Below are positions 59,988 through 64,000 of a stretch of DNA of 64,000 nucleotides, one piece after another; positions within the stretch are counted from its first letter, which is position 1, and every line of letters begins with the position of its first letter. Below the pieces are notes generated by a model. That model was not told where the DNA came from. It did no database searches and was given only the letters and a program-made list of their open reading frames with translations. The stretch covers positions 3,603,037 through 3,667,036 of the forward strand of contig NZ_HG964497.1 of NCBI RefSeq assembly GCF_000613125.1. The letters are read 5' to 3'. The DNA comes from Bacillus sp. EB01 (GTDB lineage Bacteria > Bacillota > Bacilli > Bacillales > Cytobacillaceae). The translations under genes were made by a program, and so were the position numbers.

Positions 59988-60222
59988 TCTAGTTCCGTCT
60001 AGTAAACCTTTTTTCTAGACAAATCTCACTGTGACGATCCTAGTTCCGTCCTGTAAACCTTTTTTCTAGACAAATCTCACTGTGACGATCCTAGTTCCGT
60101 CGAGTAAAGCTCTTTTACTAGACGAATCTCACTGTGACGACCTTAATTCCGTCGAGAAAATCTCTTTTACTAGACGAATCTCGCTCCGTCTACACAGTTT
60201 CCGTCTAGTAAAAGCCTTTTTG
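59988..60222. repeat. Tandem hairpin array D, 51-52-bp pitch
   Basis: TTCCGTC starts at 59993, 60044, 60095, 60147 and 60199. Units hold GTCTAG/CTAGAC pairing around TAAACCTTTTTT and a second small dyad TCACTGTGA. No coding frame. It lies between the yjcF terminator and yjcD. Confidence 0.9.
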
Positions 60223-60430
60223 TGGATGCTTCATTAATCTCATTCCCCACCTATCCGACTAATCCATTTGGAGGGTTATTCAAAGTTGGAATTTCTCATT
60301 ATTTGTTTAGATAGAAGTATCAGTTTTTCCCCCATATTGATATAGAACTGGGAAATTCGAAACTTTCGGGTGTTCCTGTTCTCTGGTATGATAGTGATTG
60401 TGTACTTTTTACTAGATATGGGGATATGTT

Positions 60431-62719
60431 ATGAAATCAGCGCTCTTCCAAAATAGCACAGTCCATTTGGATACACTTGGACGTGACCGTTATCAGCATT
60501 ATTATCTTTCAGGCAGGAATGGCCAGTTGTCTTGCCCTTCCTGCCTTGAGCCGGTTCGACTCTATCTCGGAATAGAAAAGGAACCGCATTTTTATCATAT
60601 ATATCATCCTGCAAAAGAATGCCCGGAGGCTCCAGCCGTTCATGAAGCCAGCCATACTGGAGAGACACAGTCACATGGCTTCAGGCTCCCAAAAGGCCGG
60701 GCAATCGGAACAGCAACTGCCACAATTGGCTACCAGGCCGCGCAAGCCCTGGCAATCAGCACCAGATCAAAGGTGGAAACCATCCCAACACTCGAGAATC
60801 CTCCCGACTACTTAAAGCTTCTAGAAGCGGAAGGATTCACTCTTGATGGAAATCAGGCGGCTGCTGTCACGCAAACCGAAGGGCCAATTCTCGTCCTTGC
60901 AGGAGCTGGGAGCGGAAAGACACGTGTACTGACGGCTAGAACTGCTTATATGATGGACGTTGGCGGGATCGATCCTTCTGAAATCATGCTGGTTACCTTT
61001 ACGACAAAAGCCGCCCAGGAAATGAAATCGCGTCTGCTTCGGTATCCAAACATGAGGAGCGAAAGACTCTCAAAGCTAGTTTCAGGGACATTCCACAGTA
61101 TCTTTTACCGGATCCTTATGCATGCCGATGGCGGGAAATGGCGGCAGGACAAGCTGTTGAAGAAGGAATGGCAGCGCGAAAAAATCGTTAAAGACGCCGG
61201 CCGGGAACTCGGCTTTTCCGAAAAGGATTATGCTTATGACCTGGCACTCCAGCAAATCGGCTTTTGGAAAAATTCGCTACTTTCGCCAAAGGATGTCAAG
61301 GCTGAGTCCGACTGGGAAGAAACAGCATTGCTCCTTTATGAACGCTATGAGCAATTCAAGCAGATTCAAGGCTTGTTCGATTTTGATGATATGCTGACCG
61401 GCTGCCATGAGCTATTCCAGTCTAGACCGGAAATCCTTCAAATGTACCAGGAACGTTTTCATTATTTCCTGATTGATGAGTTTCAGGATATTAACAAAGT
61501 CCAGTATGAGTTAATCAAGATGCTATCTGCCCGATCAAAAAATGTTTGTGCAGTTGGCGATGATGACCAGACAATCTATTCGTTCCGAGGAAGCTCCCCG
61601 GAATTCCTGCTTAATTTTGAAAGTGACTTTCCTGGAACAAGGCTGATTCTGCTCAATCAAAATTACCGATCCTCACATGAAATCGTTGCTGCTGCAAACA
61701 GGATTATTTCCTATAATAAAAAACGGCGAAGGAAAGAAATGGCCGCAAATATGTCTATCGGACTTCCGCCAGTCGTCTTCTTCCCTCATGATGAGGAAGA
61801 AGAGGCCACGATGATTGTGACGGATATTCAAGAGAAAATTGCTTCTGGTTCCGACCCAAGTGAATTTGCCATCCTTTACAGGACACATGCCGGATCGCGG
61901 GCGGTTTTTGAAAGGCTTGCTTCCTCAAATCTGCCGTTCAGAATCGAGCAGGATGCGGAGTCTTTTTACGAAAGGCGCACAGTTAAAACCGTTCTTGGGT
62001 TTCTCAAGCTTGCGGTGGATGAAGATGATATCGGGGCCGTCGCGGCCATCCTTCCTGCCCTGTTTTTAAAGCAGGAGGTTCTAAATGACATAAAGGCAGC
62101 CAGCATCCTTGATGATTGCAGTGCGCTTGAGGCGCTAGGCAAGGTAAAAACGGCACATGCCTTTCAGATGAAAAAACTCAAAACTGCAGTAACTGCAATT
62201 AAAGGAATGAAGGGTATCTCTCCATTCACTGCGATCGAGCGGATTGAAAAAGATCTTGGGTTCCTTGACTATCTTAAGAAACGCGGCAGTGAAGGCAACA
62301 AGCTCGAAAAAGGTTCGGATGATGTCAAAGACCTTAAAGTTGCCGCTAAGAGCTTTGGGAATATTCATGCCCTGCTTGAACATGCGGACCACATGACAGC
62401 CATGAACAAGGAAATTAAGAGCCTCAGCAAGCATTTCGCAAGTTCGATTACCTTGAGCACCATTCACCGCGCCAAAGGCCTTGAATATAAAACCGTCTAT
62501 ATTATTGGTGCTGTCGATGGAAGCCTGCCTCATGACTATGCTTTAGAAAGCCTTCGAAATGGGGATTCCGCTCCACTCGAAGAGGAAAGGCGCCTCTTTT
62601 ACGTCGCGATTACCCGAGCGATGGAACGGCTATATATCTCAGTTCCGTCGATGCGTCGGAACCGGAGTGCTCATCCGACCCGGTTCTTGACTCCAGTGAG
62701 GAATGATTTGAAGAAATAA
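60431..62719 (+). CDS. yjcD: UvrD/PcrA-like superfamily 1 DNA helicase YjcD
   Basis: 762 residues. An N-terminal module of about 75 residues has a likely zinc site (CPSC...HFYHIYHPAKEC), absent from PcrA. The helicase core shows motif I LAGAGSGKTRVL, Ia TFTTKAAQEMKSRL, II LIDEFQD, III GDDDQTIYSFRGS, IV NYRSS, V TIHRAKGLEYKTVYIIG and VI EERRLFYVAITRAMERL. ATP-driven 3'-5' unwinding is expected. It matches B. subtilis YjcD and its neighbours. Ribosome site is only GGGGAT. Confidence 0.92.
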   Translation: MKSALFQNSTVHLDTLGRDRYQHYYLSGRNGQLSCPSCLEPVRLYLGIEKEPHFYHIYHPAKECPEAPAVHEASHTGETQSHGFRLPKGRAIGTATATIGYQAAQALAISTRSKVETIPTLENPPDYLKLLEAEGFTLDGNQAAAVTQTEGPILVLAGAGSGKTRVLTARTAYMMDVGGIDPSEIMLVTFTTKAAQEMKSRLLRYPNMRSERLSKLVSGTFHSIFYRILMHADGGKWRQDKLLKKEWQREKIVKDAGRELGFSEKDYAYDLALQQIGFWKNSLLSPKDVKAESDWEETALLLYERYEQFKQIQGLFDFDDMLTGCHELFQSRPEILQMYQERFHYFLIDEFQDINKVQYELIKMLSARSKNVCAVGDDDQTIYSFRGSSPEFLLNFESDFPGTRLILLNQNYRSSHEIVAAANRIISYNKKRRRKEMAANMSIGLPPVVFFPHDEEEEATMIVTDIQEKIASGSDPSEFAILYRTHAGSRAVFERLASSNLPFRIEQDAESFYERRTVKTVLGFLKLAVDEDDIGAVAAILPALFLKQEVLNDIKAASILDDCSALEALGKVKTAHAFQMKKLKTAVTAIKGMKGISPFTAIERIEKDLGFLDYLKKRGSEGNKLEKGSDDVKDLKVAAKSFGNIHALLEHADHMTAMNKEIKSLSKHFASSITLSTIHRAKGLEYKTVYIIGAVDGSLPHDYALESLRNGDSAPLEEERRLFYVAITRAMERLYISVPSMRRNRSAHPTRFLTPVRNDLKK

Positions 62720-62725
62720 AAAGAG

Positions 62726-62761
62726 AAGGGCACGCCTGTATTAACGCAGGGTGCCCTTTTG
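62726..62761. terminator. Terminator between yjcD and the nitroreductase
   Basis: AAGGGCAC/GTGCCCTT stem with T-rich ends on both strands. Confidence 0.8.
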
Positions 62762-62764
62762 TGT

Positions 62765-63625
62765 TTAGTTGGAACTCTTCCAGCTAACGATGTATTCTAT
62801 TTGCCCATTCGGAACATTAAAACCAGGTTGTTCTTTCACCCATTTGCCCTTAATTTGCAATTCTTTGCAGGCTAGCTCAAACTGGCACATCGCAATGCCC
62901 ATATCGAGAAGCTGCATGTCATAACCAAGTGATGTACTATAGTTGGGTGTATGCTCAATATAGAAATGGCATGTCTTCCGGTCCTCCGAAACAGCGATTC
63001 TCCATGGCTGCTTGTTGGAGGCAGACGGGCCCAACCTGACCATTTCAATTGGTGTTTCGAATAAACCGGCCTGTTCCCTATTTAGAGGCGTTTTCAAGCC
63101 GCCATCAAAGAATAATTTATCCCATGGCTTTTTGTTATCTGCTTTGACCACAGCTCGTACAGCTTTATCAAAAAAACGCTGCTTTTCCTTTGGATAGCCG
63201 ATTGGCGTCACACAAGGGATGAACTCTTCCGATGATATTGACAGCTCCTTTTCAAAGGAGTTCCGGCTGAACGTCCCGCCCATCCAGCAGGTCCCCATGC
63301 CCAGTCCGCATACATGGAGGACGAGTTTATGAAAACAATAGCCAAAGTCGATTAAATCGTCTTTTTCATTTTTACAGATTCCAACTAGATAAGCGCGCGG
63401 GTTTTTTATAAATCCATATGTACCTACTTTAAGCCCTTTATCGGTAACGTTATTGGTCACCCTAACGAATTCAGTCCTGCCTGTTTTGCCAAAAGGGCCA
63501 CTGAAGCTCCGGTCACTGTCTATGTATTCCAGTATACTTTGGATATGCTTTTCTTCTACTCGATCTGTACTGAATGTCCGTATTGACTGTCTTTTTTGCA
63601 TGATGTCTATTACACTATCTTGCAT
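62765..63625 (-). CDS. Nitroreductase-family protein
   Basis: 286 residues. The N-terminus (DIMQKRQSIRTFSTDRVEEK) is the FMN-binding start of nitroreductases. Two halves each look like a reductase domain; the second has GPSASNKQPWRIAV, the classic PSAxNxQPW motif. Such single-chain double domains are the TM1586 type (putative TM nitroreductase). AAGGAG precedes the ATG. The start overlaps the upstream GNAT gene by 11 bases, so they are coupled. Confidence 0.87.
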   Translation of the reverse strand: MQDSVIDIMQKRQSIRTFSTDRVEEKHIQSILEYIDSDRSFSGPFGKTGRTEFVRVTNNVTDKGLKVGTYGFIKNPRAYLVGICKNEKDDLIDFGYCFHKLVLHVCGLGMGTCWMGGTFSRNSFEKELSISSEEFIPCVTPIGYPKEKQRFFDKAVRAVVKADNKKPWDKLFFDGGLKTPLNREQAGLFETPIEMVRLGPSASNKQPWRIAVSEDRKTCHFYIEHTPNYSTSLGYDMQLLDMGIAMCQFELACKELQIKGKWVKEQPGFNVPNGQIEYIVSWKSSN

Positions 63626-64000
63626 CGAACCACTCCTTGAAAGTTATTCTCCAAACCATATGGTCATGCCCTTCTCCCCAATAGTCCTTCTGCCAATAAT
63701 CAGGAAGACCAAACTTCCTTTTCCAAATTTGCTGGGCACTTCCATACCCGCTGTCCAGCCAGAACTCCGTTAGCCCTATGTTTTTCAGGTGTTTCATTAT
63801 TGCTTCCAACAGACTGTTTCCTATACCTTTACCCTGGTAATCAGGATGGACAAAAACCGTTCCAACTTCCACTAGTTGATTTAGTGTACCATTGGTGAGT
63901 TCATTGATTAAATTGCTCGAAGGCCCATATTCAATAGTACCGATTATAGTACTTTTCTCCACGGCAATCAGGAAATGCCGATCGGCTCCGTCACTAGTTA
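63615..64000 (-). CDS. GNAT family N-acetyltransferase, 5' end outside window
   Basis: The last 128 or so residues are visible: RHFLIAVEKSTIIGTIEYGP, the CoA loop HPDYQGKGIGNSLLEAIMKH, and the C-terminal KRKFGLPDYWQKDYW. The frame remains open to the window edge, and FLIAVEKSTIIG is the usual middle of a GNAT, so the start lies beyond 64000. Upstream partner of the nitroreductase. Confidence 0.83.
   Translation of the reverse strand, partial: TSDGADRHFLIAVEKSTIIGTIEYGPSSNLINELTNGTLNQLVEVGTVFVHPDYQGKGIGNSLLEAIMKHLKNIGLTEFWLDSGYGSAQQIWKRKFGLPDYWQKDYWGEGHDHMVWRITFKEWFDAR

Overview
The window reads as chromosome of a Gram-positive, endospore-forming Bacillaceae (Bacillus, Mesobacillus or Cytobacillus type). 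Shine-Dalgarno boxes are strong (GGAGG), GTG and TTG starts occur, and many genes resemble Bacillus families: YfkAB radical SAM, LtaS, YutG, YjcD/F/G/H, stressosome RsbR-like proteins, a SleL/YaaH-like spore-cortex hydrolase, DUF3231, DUF4317 and DUF4275. I see no rRNA, tRNA, CRISPR array, transposase or phage module.

Layout. 1-9 kb: small genes (START-like, VOC, GNAT, Nudix, S41 peptidase), two tiny Gln/Asn-rich proteins with their own terminators, and remnants of a GGDEF gene and of a membrane gene. 9.2-42.4 kb is the striking part: eight near-identical copies of a single-gene unit coding a 166-167 aa, four-helix DoxX-family membrane protein. All lie on the + strand, each with the same roughly 130-bp upstream region and mostly its own terminator, and they are separated by unrelated genes. 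The genes between them are a dipeptide ABC operon (dppDF-A-BC), a SleL-type hydrolase, GNATs, an S41 peptidase, a pnuC-nadR-Nudix salvage operon, DUF3231, a secreted LVIVD propeller, yfkAB, DUF4317, an RsbR-like STAS protein, ltaS and a frameshifted NTR/TIMP-like protein. 42-55 kb: subtilisin-like protease, a small heme-copper-oxidase-like membrane protein, MFS transporter, a divergent HxlR regulator/FMN reductase pair, cupin, M14 carboxypeptidase, DUF421, a second RsbR-like protein and yutG. 55-64 kb: the yjcH, yjcG, yjcF, yjcD block, split by a 2.2-kb gene for a secreted propeller protein, then a nitroreductase and a GNAT cut by the window edge.

Intergenic space is rich in repeats. A dispersed palindromic-ended element (about 150-320 bp, three copies plus a fragment) has landed between genes and their terminators. 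Three tandem hairpin arrays of unrelated sequence share a pitch of 51-52 bp; one further array has units of about 120-130 bp and one of about 20 bp.

The best candidate for an undescribed system is the eightfold DoxX cassette. Each copy has a conserved dyad about 100 bp upstream of the start, a 13-bp palindrome (TTTACAGTGTAAA) just after a TATATT box, and, in most copies, a conserved hairpin after the stop. The copies are mosaics of a few variant blocks, which suggests gene conversion. They are direct repeats able to recombine, so the island probably expands, contracts or swaps the genes between copies. DoxX proteins are membrane redox/quinone-associated proteins by family knowledge; the role of this expansion is not known to me.
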